From contig WFRQ01000229.1 of the NCBI GenBank assembly GCA_015486425.1, forward strand, positions 1 to 8,281: 8,281 bases of DNA, written 5' to 3'. The position numbers and the translations under genes are program-made. The notes beneath the pieces are model-generated. The model worked only from the letters and a program-made list of their open reading frames with translations, was not told where the DNA came from and made no database searches. Positions within the stretch are counted from its first letter, which is position 1, and each line of letters begins with the position of its first letter. Below, piece by piece: positions 1-6,214 of this stretch. Source of the stretch: Deltaproteobacteria bacterium. Its GTDB lineage: Bacteria > Desulfobacterota > Dissulfuribacteria > Dissulfuribacterales > QOAL01.

Positions 1-114
1 AGACCTGTGGAGATCAAGGCTCGGGCCTATGGAAGAGTGCTGTCAGATGTGACATATGACCCTGCTCAGGATGAGGATGGTGATGGAGATGTGGATGGGG
101 TCAATTTGTTATAG
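1..114 (+). CDS. 3' end of an unidentified gene with an EF-hand-like Asp-rich C-terminus (partial)
   Basis: Frame 1 is open from the window edge to a TAG at 112-114, giving the last 37 residues of a protein whose start lies to the left. The tail carries a 12-residue acidic loop (residues 24-35 of the fragment, about 70-105), DEDGDGDVDGVN. It has Asp at loop positions 1, 3, 5 and 9 and Gly at 6, matching an EF-hand or dockerin-type calcium loop except for Asn instead of Asp/Glu at position 12. The protein stops two residues later, so no second helix follows the loop. Such loops are common at the C-termini of secreted or surface proteins of Gram-negative bacteria, but the fragment is too short to name a family. 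Reading as coding rests on the open frame and the motif. There is no clear plus-strand terminator behind it. Confidence 0.6.
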   Translation, partial: RPVEIKARAYGRVLSDVTYDPAQDEDGDGDVDGVNLL

Positions 115-199
115 GAGGAAGGACATATTGCCGGCATAAAACCTTCATGTCGTTCGTTCGTGCATAACGCTACACAACAGAGCGGCCTGACAGGAGGAT

Positions 200-239
200 G
201 TTGCTTTAAATAAACAAGGCCCGAATTATTCGGGCCTTG
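200..239 (-). terminator. Rho-independent terminator of glgP
   Basis: A perfect 11-bp inverted repeat, CAAGGCCCGAA at 215-225 and TTCGGGCCTTG at 229-239, is separated by a 3-nt loop. Read on the minus strand it is followed by TTTATTTAAAG, a U-rich tract. This is the expected form of an intrinsic terminator, about 90 nt after the glgP stop codon. On the plus strand the stem is not followed by a T tract, so it probably serves the minus strand only. Confidence 0.85.
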
Positions 240-329
240 ATATCTGTGCTCCCATATGGGTTCATCCTGTGGGTGAGCAGTTACCTTTTGCGGATATGCA
301 GTAAATCCGGAAATCGTTCAATTCATGCA

Positions 330-2846
330 TCAGATATGTTTCTTTTGGCGGAAGACAATTCCCTCCTCTGGGATCTTCTCCCATTTCAGTTTCACCGGTG
401 CGGGTTTCACCTTCCATATTTCATCACAATAATCCTTTATGGAACGATCAGAGGAAAATTTCCCGATTCTTGCCACATTCAGGATGGACATGCGTGTCCA
501 GCCGTCAAGGTCCATGTAGGCGCGTCCCACCCTGTCCTGACAGTCTATGTATGAGCGGTAGTCAGCAAACAGCATATACTCGTCGTGGAAGAGCAGGGAG
601 TCAACAAGGGGCCTGAATAGTTCAGTATCACCATTTGAAAATACGCCGGAGCTTATGGCATCAACTGCCGCCTTGAGTTCATCATCTGCCTGATAGTAAT
701 CTCTCGGGTTGTAGCCCTGCGACTTCAGCTCCATGACCTCTTCAACTGTGAGCCCGAACAGGAAGAAGTTTTCTGCCCCTACCTCTTCACGTATCTCAAC
801 ATTGGCCCCGTCAAGGGTTCCGATGGTAAGAGCGCCGTTCATGGAGAATTTCATGTTGCCTGTTCCTGATGCCTCTTTTCCTGCAAGAGATATCTGTTCT
901 GAAAGGTCTGCCATGGGATAGACTATCTGGCCGGTCTTTACATTGTAATTGTCTAAGAAGAATACCTTTAGACGGTCTGCCACGTCCTTGTCATTGTTTA
1001 CAACCTCTGCCACGGAATTTATGAGCTTTATTATGAGCTTTGCCATGAAGTAGCCAGGGGCTGCCTTGCCACCGAACACAAAGGATCGCGGGGCAATCTC
1101 CATACCGGGGTTGGCCTTGAGGCGGTTGTAAAGCGTGATGATGTGCAGGACATTCAGGTGCTGTCTCTTGTACTCGTGTATGCGCTTGACCTGTACGTCA
1201 AACATGGAGGCCGGATCAACCATGATGCCGTCATCAGCAGCCATGTCTGCCACGTCTGCCTTGTTATCCTCCTGTACCTGCAGCCACGCGTCACGGAATG
1301 CAGAATCATCCACCAGATTTTCAAGCTTGCGAAGCTGATACAGGTCTTTTATCCATCCATCACCTATTGCCTCTGTTATCAGGTCAGTAAGCCTGGGGTT
1401 GCTCACCACCATCCAGCGTCTCGGTGTAACACCATTGGTCTTGTTGGTGATTTTGCCTGGCCACATGGTGTGAAAGTCATTTAGAGTGTGTTTTTTCAGA
1501 AGGTCCGTATGGATGGCAGCAACACCGTTTATGGCATGCGTGCCAATGCATGCAAGGTTTGCCATGCGGATGAATTTCCCGCCTGCCTCTTCTATAATGG
1601 ACATCCTGCTGATACGTCCATCATCCCCTGGAAATTTCATGCGCACCTCTTCAAGGAACCTGCGGTTGATTTCAAAGATGATCTCAAGGTGCCTTGGAAG
1701 CAGGGAGGCAAAGAGGGGCATTGGCCATTTTTCAAGGGCTTCCGGAAGCAGTGTGTGGTTGGTGTAGGAAAGGGTTCTGGTGGTAACGTCCCATGCCTGT
1801 TCCCATGCCATGCCGTGAACATCCATGAGGAGACGCATGAGCTCCGGTACTGCCACTGAGGGGTGAGTATCATTAAGCTGGACTGCGAATGTCTCATGCA
1901 GGTTCTCAAGAGAATCAAATTTCATGAAGTGTACACGGATTATGTCCTGTAGCGAGGCGGAGACAAAGAAGAACTGCTGCTCAAGTCGGAGCTGCTTGCC
2001 CTGACACTGCTCGTCATTTGGGTACAGCACCTTTGTGATATTTTCCGCCTTTACCTTCTCCTCGATGGCCCCGAAGTAGTCGCCTACGTTGAATTCCTCG
2101 AAATCAAAGGATTCAACTGCCTCGGAACTCCAGAGGCGCAGCAGATCCACTGTGTTTACCCGGTAGCCGGGAATGGGCGTGTCATAGGCAACGGCATTGA
2201 CCACGCGTGCAGGCATCCAGCGCATGCGGTAGTTGCCCTGATCATCGTGATAGGATTCTGTGTGGCCGCCAAAGCCTATCTCGTATGATACATCAGGTTT
2301 CTTGATTTCCCACGGGTTGCCATTGTGCAGCCACATGTCACTGAGTTCCTTCTGCCAGCCGTCTTCTATCACCTGGTGGAACATGCCATGCTCATAGCGT
2401 ATGCCATATCCAATGGCCGGGATTTCAAGAGTTGCCAGTGAATCCATGTAGCACGCGGCAAGCCTGCCCAGCCCGCCGTTTCCAAGCCCTGGTTCCACCT
2501 CGTGTTCAATGATTTCCTTTATGTCAAGGCCAGTCTCTTCAAGGGCCTGCGCCACCTTTTCATACATGTCAAGGCATACCAGGTTGTTTGCCAGATGCGG
2601 CCCCACAAGGAACTCTGCAGAGAGATAGCATACCACACGGCTGTCGCTTTCCTTGAAATTTGCAAGGGTGTTTATGAAAAGATGCTGCATCCTGTCCCTT
2701 ACAGTATGTGCTACGGACATGTAAAAGTCGTTTATGTCAGCCGCTTCAAGAGGCCTTCCCTGGTTGTAAAAAAGGTTATAGGCAAAGGCCCTTTTAAGCT
2801 CGTTTATTTCGTTTTGATTGAATTTCGTTTTTGCTTTGTCACTCAT
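330..2846 (-). CDS. glgP: Glycogen/maltodextrin phosphorylase (GT35 family), complete
   Basis: The 838-aa product is a PLP-dependent alpha-glucan phosphorylase, which releases glucose-1-phosphate from the non-reducing ends of glycogen or maltodextrin in the cytoplasm. Family hallmarks are present in order: GLGNGGLGRLAACYMDSLAT (residues 120-139), NDTHP (325-329), TNHTLLPEALEKW (362-374), NGVTPRRW (471-478), RIHEYKRQ (555-562) and EASGTGNMKF (658-667). The last holds the Schiff-base lysine, K666, and is followed by the usual NGALTIGTLDGANVEI. Length matches full-length family members (about 800-840 aa), and no eukaryotic-type regulatory serine segment is seen at the N-terminus. The ATG is preceded by GGAG at 2854-2857 with a 7-nt spacer. 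The gene lies downstream of pyk in the same orientation, 250 bp apart, and ends in a strong terminator. Choosing between glycogen and maltodextrin as main substrate is not possible from sequence alone. Confidence 0.97.
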   Translation of the reverse strand: MSDKAKTKFNQNEINELKRAFAYNLFYNQGRPLEAADINDFYMSVAHTVRDRMQHLFINTLANFKESDSRVVCYLSAEFLVGPHLANNLVCLDMYEKVAQALEETGLDIKEIIEHEVEPGLGNGGLGRLAACYMDSLATLEIPAIGYGIRYEHGMFHQVIEDGWQKELSDMWLHNGNPWEIKKPDVSYEIGFGGHTESYHDDQGNYRMRWMPARVVNAVAYDTPIPGYRVNTVDLLRLWSSEAVESFDFEEFNVGDYFGAIEEKVKAENITKVLYPNDEQCQGKQLRLEQQFFFVSASLQDIIRVHFMKFDSLENLHETFAVQLNDTHPSVAVPELMRLLMDVHGMAWEQAWDVTTRTLSYTNHTLLPEALEKWPMPLFASLLPRHLEIIFEINRRFLEEVRMKFPGDDGRISRMSIIEEAGGKFIRMANLACIGTHAINGVAAIHTDLLKKHTLNDFHTMWPGKITNKTNGVTPRRWMVVSNPRLTDLITEAIGDGWIKDLYQLRKLENLVDDSAFRDAWLQVQEDNKADVADMAADDGIMVDPASMFDVQVKRIHEYKRQHLNVLHIITLYNRLKANPGMEIAPRSFVFGGKAAPGYFMAKLIIKLINSVAEVVNNDKDVADRLKVFFLDNYNVKTGQIVYPMADLSEQISLAGKEASGTGNMKFSMNGALTIGTLDGANVEIREEVGAENFFLFGLTVEEVMELKSQGYNPRDYYQADDELKAAVDAISSGVFSNGDTELFRPLVDSLLFHDEYMLFADYRSYIDCQDRVGRAYMDLDGWTRMSILNVARIGKFSSDRSIKDYCDEIWKVKPAPVKLKWEKIPEEGIVFRQKKHI

Positions 2847-2853
2847 TGTATAA

Positions 2854-2857
2854 CTCC
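2854..2857 (-). promoter_or_regulatory. glgP ribosome binding site
   Basis: On the minus strand GGAG lies 7 nt before the ATG at 2844-2846. This supports that start codon, and the product then begins with a normal-length N-terminus for the family. Confidence 0.7.
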
Positions 2858-2874
2858 ATAACGGAAAATTTTAA

Positions 2875-2912
2875 TGTGAATATACACCTGGCTTATCGCC
2901 TGCATTTTCACA
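2875..2912. repeat. Dyad in the glgP leader, related to a second copy near 4805-4836
   Basis: TGTGAATAT (2875-2883) and ATTTTCACA (2904-2912) form a 9-bp inverted repeat with one mismatch, 18-37 nt upstream of the GGAG of glgP. The interior, with ATACAC, CTT, TCGCCT and ATTTT blocks, reappears in the same order and orientation at 4811-4836. It could be a regulatory dyad of glgP or the flank of a dispersed element. The half-sites resemble CRP half-sites but are spaced far too widely for CRP. Confidence 0.4.
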
Positions 2913-2933
2913 CAATATTTTTTTCTTGATACG

Positions 2934-3040
2934 TATCTGCTCAGGGGGTGCTGCAGGTGCAAGGCGGAGGGGGCGAAGTCGTACTTCCCGTACTTCGAGC
3001 CCCCGACAACGCAGCAGATGCGGTACCCCCTGAGCAGATA
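2934..3040. repeat. 107-bp inverted-repeat (REP/MITE-like) intergenic element
   Basis: Perfect 16-bp terminal inverted repeats, TATCTGCTCAGGGGGT (2934-2949) and ACCCCCTGAGCAGATA (3025-3040), enclose a second nested stem. In that stem GGGGGC (2969-2974) pairs with GCCCCC (2999-3004), and GAAGT (2975-2979) pairs with ACTTC (2992-2996) after a 2-nt bulge. The loop contains CGTACTTC repeated in tandem (2980-2987 and 2989-2996). Between outer and inner stems the arms differ. It is much more GC-rich and structured than the rest of the gap. It has no coding capacity, and no T tract follows it on either strand, so it is not a canonical terminator. It may still affect pyk mRNA 3'-end stability or glgP transcription. 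The layout suggests a dispersed non-autonomous palindromic element; multi-copy status cannot be shown from one window. Confidence 0.75.
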
Positions 3041-3096
3041 CCATTTCGTTTGATGGCAGGTTAAGCAATACCACATAAGTAGCGCAATATGAAAGT

Positions 3097-4554
3097 TTAC
3101 GGCAGGTTTATGGGTTCTGCATCATCAGAGTGCCTGGTGAGATCTACAAGTTCCAGACGGTGATTGGTGTCAGGATGATATTTTGATGGTCCCTCCACAA
3201 CCATTGCGTTTGTGCCCTGAATGTCAAACTCCTTAAGATATAGCACCACCTTGTCTGACCAGACAAGAGGTTTGTCAGCGCGATACAGGGGCCAGACCCC
3301 ATGCGAGAACATGAGCTGCTGGCATGTTTTTTTGCTTGTGCTTGGGGCAAATATCCAGCATGGCAGTCTGAAACGTGTCACACTCCTTGCTGTGGCCCCG
3401 CTTTCCGTGGGGCAGAAGATTGCGGATATTTCCATTTTTTTGATAATGTTGTTGATGCTTAAGGCTATCAGGTCCACAGGCCGCACCCTGTCTCCTGAAA
3501 TTTCAGGCAGCATGAACTGCCCCCTGTGGATATATGGTTCTGTGGCATTGGCAATCCGGGCAAGCATCTCTACGGCCTCGATGGGGTAATCGCCCATGGC
3601 AGACTCTTCGGAGAGCATCACTGCATCAGTTCCGTCAAGAATGGCATTTGCCACATCAGTAGCCTCGGCCCTGGTTGGACGGCGATTGTGGGTCATTGAC
3701 TCAAGCATCTGGGTGGCAGTGATGACAGGCTTTGCCTGAACGTTTGCCCTGCGGGTTATGAATTTCTGCGCAATGGCAATCTGTTCAATGGGCATCTCAA
3801 CGCCAAGGTCCCCTCTTGCCACCATGATGCCGTCTGCTGCGGAAATTATTCCGTCAATTTTATCAATTAGTTTTGAACGCTCAATCTTGGCAATGATAAA
3901 CGGGTCATGCCCAGCTTCCTTTGCAGCCCTGCGTACGTCTTCAATGTCCTGCGCGCAGCTTACAAAGGACTGGCTCACTGCATCAACTCCGTGGGCCAGA
4001 GCAAATTCCATGCATTCACGGTCACGCGGCGTAAATGCCCCGGTAGCAAGTTTAATGCCCGGGATATTAAGCCCCTTGCGTGACCTGAGTTCGCCGCCCA
4101 TGACCACTACGCAGTTTATGTCATCTCCCATGACCTCCTCAACACGCAGTTGGATAAGGCCGTCATTCAGAAAGAGGATGTCTCCCTTTTTTACAGCCTG
4201 GGGCAGCTCCTTCATGGTCATGGAAACAATTTTTTCAGTTCCCGTGATATCACGGGCTGTAAGGGTGAAATGGCTTCCCTTTTCAAGGAATACAGGTTCT
4301 TTTTCAAAGTCACCGATCCGCATCTTGGGGCCTGGCAGGTCTGCCATTATGGCAACTCTCCGACCGGTCTTTTCAGATGCCGCGCGGATTCTGTCAATGA
4401 CCTGGGCGTGTGTGTCAAAGTCCCCGTGGGAGAAGTTCAGGCGCGCTACATTCATGCCTGCCATGATAATTTTTTCAAGCATCTCCGGAGAATTTGACGC
4501 CGGACCAATTGTACATACAAGTTTTGTTCTGTGTGACGGTAATAATGTGTTCAT
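3097..4554 (-). CDS. pyk: Pyruvate kinase, complete
   Basis: The 485-aa product catalyses phosphoenolpyruvate + ADP to pyruvate + ATP in the cytoplasm, the last step of glycolysis. Visible landmarks are KLVCTIGPAS (11-20), the RLNFSHG active-site strand (38-44), ADLPGPKMRIG (71-81) at the entry to the B domain, IAKIER with catalytic lysine K223 and metal-ligand E225, ARGDLGVE with D249 (246-253), TATQMLESM (279-287) and MLSEESAMGDYP (313-324). The TESGATARSVTRFR segment (383-396) marks the C-terminal domain. The DLPGPK form resembles the PykA/PykII type (DLQGPK) rather than the PykF type (DTKGPE). The C-terminal 40 residues depart from the common GxxGxTN ending. The start ATG has only a weak AGAAAG-like ribosome site about 8 nt upstream. 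Two palindromic boxes lie within 55 bp upstream of the start and may control it. Confidence 0.96.
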   Translation of the reverse strand: MNTLLPSHRTKLVCTIGPASNSPEMLEKIIMAGMNVARLNFSHGDFDTHAQVIDRIRAASEKTGRRVAIMADLPGPKMRIGDFEKEPVFLEKGSHFTLTARDITGTEKIVSMTMKELPQAVKKGDILFLNDGLIQLRVEEVMGDDINCVVVMGGELRSRKGLNIPGIKLATGAFTPRDRECMEFALAHGVDAVSQSFVSCAQDIEDVRRAAKEAGHDPFIIAKIERSKLIDKIDGIISAADGIMVARGDLGVEMPIEQIAIAQKFITRRANVQAKPVITATQMLESMTHNRRPTRAEATDVANAILDGTDAVMLSEESAMGDYPIEAVEMLARIANATEPYIHRGQFMLPEISGDRVRPVDLIALSINNIIKKMEISAIFCPTESGATARSVTRFRLPCWIFAPSTSKKTCQQLMFSHGVWPLYRADKPLVWSDKVVLYLKEFDIQGTNAMVVEGPSKYHPDTNHRLELVDLTRHSDDAEPINLP

Positions 4555-4571
4555 CTATTTGGCTTTCTGCT

Positions 4572-4606
4572 GTGTGCGATACACGATGAGAGGTGTGCGG
4601 TACACG
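4572..4606. promoter_or_regulatory. Paired palindromic boxes upstream of pyk (candidate operator)
   Basis: GTGTGCGATACACG (4572-4585) and GTGTGCGGTACACG (4593-4606) differ at one base and start exactly 21 bp apart, two turns of B-DNA. Each contains its own dyad, GTGT-N5-ACAC. The nearer box ends 18 bp before the pyk start codon, so on the minus strand both fall in the likely 5' leader or core promoter. The arrangement is typical of two dimers of a regulator binding cooperatively on one helix face. No specific regulator is recognised from the motif, and the sites could alternatively act on the RNA. The dyad arms are short, but the repeat with a helical-turn period is unlikely to be chance. Confidence 0.5.
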
Positions 4607-4709
4607 GTTTGAAGTGCAATGTCATGAGTACAGACTTTTGGTATGGGATTGTGGATAACGGGACCAATGCAGGGAATCAGGGAAAAATTTCAACCATACG
4701 CACCATTAA

Positions 4710-4732
4710 TGAAAATCATGTCACGATTTTCA
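4710..4732. promoter_or_regulatory. Perfect 8-bp dyad with 7-bp spacer (candidate operator)
   Basis: TGAAAATC (4710-4717) and GATTTTCA (4725-4732) are exact reverse complements separated by ATGTCAC. The 23-bp symmetrical site, in a divergent intergenic region and without a following T tract, fits a binding site for a dimeric helix-turn-helix regulator better than a terminator. The regulator is unknown; the site could control pyk, the rightward operon or both. Confidence 0.4.
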
Positions 4733-4804
4733 CTGAGTGTCAAGGATTAGCTTCATTATCTTTCAATGCTTGAAAATGAATACCGGGCACAGTAGGTTTT
4801 TATT

Positions 4805-4836
4805 GTAAAAATACACTGATCTTTCGCCTCTATTTT
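4805..4836. repeat. Second copy of the motif found in the glgP leader
   Basis: ATACAC, then CTT, TCGCCT and ATTTT blocks at 4811-4836 match 2882-2908 in order, spacing and orientation apart from one 1-nt gap: about 20 of 27 positions agree, with a similar GTRAAW just before. Each copy lies next to an inverted-repeat structure (2934-3040 and 4840-4891). This suggests a shared origin, for example the decayed flank of a dispersed element, or a common regulatory site. Confidence 0.35.
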
Positions 4837-4839
4837 TTA

Positions 4840-4891
4840 TGACCGGCGGTGTTGCACTATGTGGGCGTAGCAACATGAAAGATTCTGGTCA
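4840..4891. repeat. Imperfect inverted repeat upstream of the SMC operon
   Basis: Outer arms TGACC (4840-4844) and GGTCA (4887-4891) and inner arms GTTGC (4851-4855) and GCAAC (4870-4874) are nested about the same centre. The region between them is unpaired. It is followed by a separate 6-bp CCCTGC/GCAGGG hairpin at 4903-4916 with a 2-nt loop. The element sits 90-140 bp before the first gene of the operon and may be leader structure or a degraded palindromic element. Short arms keep confidence low. Confidence 0.3.
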
Positions 4892-4978
4892 CGGGATGTT
4901 GTCCCTGCGGGCAGGGTAATGTTCATGACAGTCTTGCCGAATTCAGGTCCTGATTACGTCGTGGAGCATCTTTGACTT

Positions 4979-6214
4979 ATGGCAGAGATAAGCCCTCTGA
5001 CATTTTTCCGGTTTGCAGCGGATCAATGCGCGCTTCTCACGGATATTTTTTATCACTCTGCTGGCATCAGCGAGCTTGAGCTGCGTTCTCTTGTCATACG
5101 CCACAGAAAACCTGCCGACCCTTCACCTCATCATGTGATAGAGCAGCTTTCAAACCTGGGTATCCTGGAAACCGTGCCTGACGCAACAGCGTCGTACGAG
5201 ATGACACGGCCTGTCTCCGCCCTGATGTCATATCTGCTTCGGCAGCACAGGCTCACAAGCGTCCGGGTGATTCAGGCCTATCTTGCTGATCTGGAACATC
5301 TTTCCAGAGAGCTTTCGTCTGCGCTGCGCGATGTCTCAGGTCAGAGTGCCGTGAGGATACTGGACGAGGCAGGCGAGGTCATGGAGCGTATCAGGCAGGA
5401 TTCCCGCAGCAACCGTGACGGCATAATCGGAGAGGCTGTACGCATAAAGGCAAACAGGGAGCGGTGGCCTGTAAAACAGCGTTTTGAGACCATAAACCGG
5501 CTCTGGTCCAGATATATAGAGCCCCTGCGTGATCTGATTGACGTGCGCAAGGAGATGGATACTGCCCTTGACGCCCTGGAACTCCTGTTCGCAGACGGGA
5601 TGCGGGTGTTCCGGGCTGACCGTGCCATGCAGAGAGAGTTCTCAGTTGCCTCGGCGCGTCTTCTGCGGTTGAGGCGCGATGTTAAAACCGATTATCATGA
5701 GAGCCTTGCAGAGCTTGGCCCCCTTTATGAATCTCTTCGCAGGGATACTGCCCTTGCAAGGGGCGCAGGCCGTGCACTGGAGATTATTGGCAGAAGGGGT
5801 ATTCGCGCCTTGCGTATAACCCAGCGCATGGCCCTTCCTGCATGGCGGACAGACGGTCTGATGTCAGATTTTGCGCTTACAGCATATCTGCACGGCATAA
5901 AGGGGTATGAACCGCGGAGTCTCCCTGCCATAGCGCCTGCCCCTGAGCAGGAGCATGATGTTATCATAGAGCCGCAGGACCTGAAATCAAGACTTTTATC
6001 ATCGCTTCCTGTATCAGATCTGCTTGACTGGCTCATTGAGAATCATCCCGGCTGCTCCGCTGGTGAGATACTGAGGGCCTATGGCAGGGTCCTTGAAATC
6101 CCTGAATTCACATTTCGAACAGGCACTGAGACCAGGAGTTACGCGCTTCCCCCTTTCATTGCAGAGGCATGTCCCAGGGAGGTAATACGCGCGACAGGAG
6201 AAGATGTTAAATGA
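4979..6214 (+). CDS. jetA: Kleisin-like subunit of an SMC complex (MksF/JetA-like)
   Basis: The 411-aa protein fits the kleisin subunit that bridges SMC heads in MukBEF/MksBEF/Wadjet complexes. What is seen is a probable winged-helix N-terminal domain (about 1-85), then a long, charged, almost wholly helical middle (about 86-290) with many Arg/Glu heptad-like stretches. A Pro/Glu-rich linker follows (about 311-330, EPRSLPAIAPAPEQEHD), then a second probable winged-helix domain (about 335-395). That order (winged helix, helical bundle, linker, winged helix) is the kleisin plan, but no short diagnostic motif exists, so the call leans on gene order: kleisin, then a MukE-like protein, then an SMC ATPase. 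GGAG at 4963-4966 lies 12 nt before the ATG, a long spacer. No upstream in-frame start exists, since the frame is closed by TGA four codons earlier. The stop overlaps the next start as ATGA. Confidence 0.72.
   Translation: MAEISPLTFFRFAADQCALLTDIFYHSAGISELELRSLVIRHRKPADPSPHHVIEQLSNLGILETVPDATASYEMTRPVSALMSYLLRQHRLTSVRVIQAYLADLEHLSRELSSALRDVSGQSAVRILDEAGEVMERIRQDSRSNRDGIIGEAVRIKANRERWPVKQRFETINRLWSRYIEPLRDLIDVRKEMDTALDALELLFADGMRVFRADRAMQREFSVASARLLRLRRDVKTDYHESLAELGPLYESLRRDTALARGAGRALEIIGRRGIRALRITQRMALPAWRTDGLMSDFALTAYLHGIKGYEPRSLPAIAPAPEQEHDVIIEPQDLKSRLLSSLPVSDLLDWLIENHPGCSAGEILRAYGRVLEIPEFTFRTGTETRSYALPPFIAEACPREVIRATGEDVK

Larger units (their letters stand above)
4555..4978. other. 424-bp divergent intergenic region between pyk and the SMC operon
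   Basis: No convincing gene lies here. Contents from left to right are the paired GTGT-N5-ACAC boxes, a perfect TGAAAATC-N7-GATTTTCA dyad, an AT-rich imperfect inverted repeat around TTTCAA-TGC-TTGAAA (4761-4775), a run of T/A with a motif shared with the glgP leader (4805-4836), an inverted repeat at 4840-4891 and a small CCCTGC-GG-GCAGGG hairpin (4903-4916). Promoters for both directions must lie here, but no clear -35/-10 pair can be picked. TTGAAA at 4770-4775 is a possible -35 for the plus strand without a good -10 at 16-18 bp. Two tiny open frames (49 and 26 codons) lack ribosome sites. Confidence 0.6.

Noticed and set aside
2889..2904. Sigma-54-like TGGC-N7-CTGC on the plus strand
   Set aside because: The GG-N10-GC spacing fits, but it points into the 3' end of pyk with no gene to drive, and the rest of the consensus is poor.
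2875..2912. CRP binding site
   Set aside because: TGTGA and TCACA half-sites occur but are separated by about 28 bp rather than 6.
2934..3040. Integron attC-type recombination site
   Set aside because: The inverted-repeat shape prompted the idea, but no GTTRRRY core site is present and there is no cassette or integrase.
3758..4612. 284-codon plus-strand open frame
   Set aside because: It lies almost wholly antisense to pyk, whose motifs are complete; the translation is Ser/Met/Arg-rich with no recognisable domain, typical of a shadow frame.
4903..4916. Terminator at the CCCTGC-GG-GCAGGG hairpin
   Set aside because: The loop is only 2 nt and no T tract follows on either strand.
4839..4919. 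26-codon plus-strand open frame from ATG at 4839
   Set aside because: No ribosome site, no similarity recognised, and it overlaps inverted repeats that explain the sequence better.
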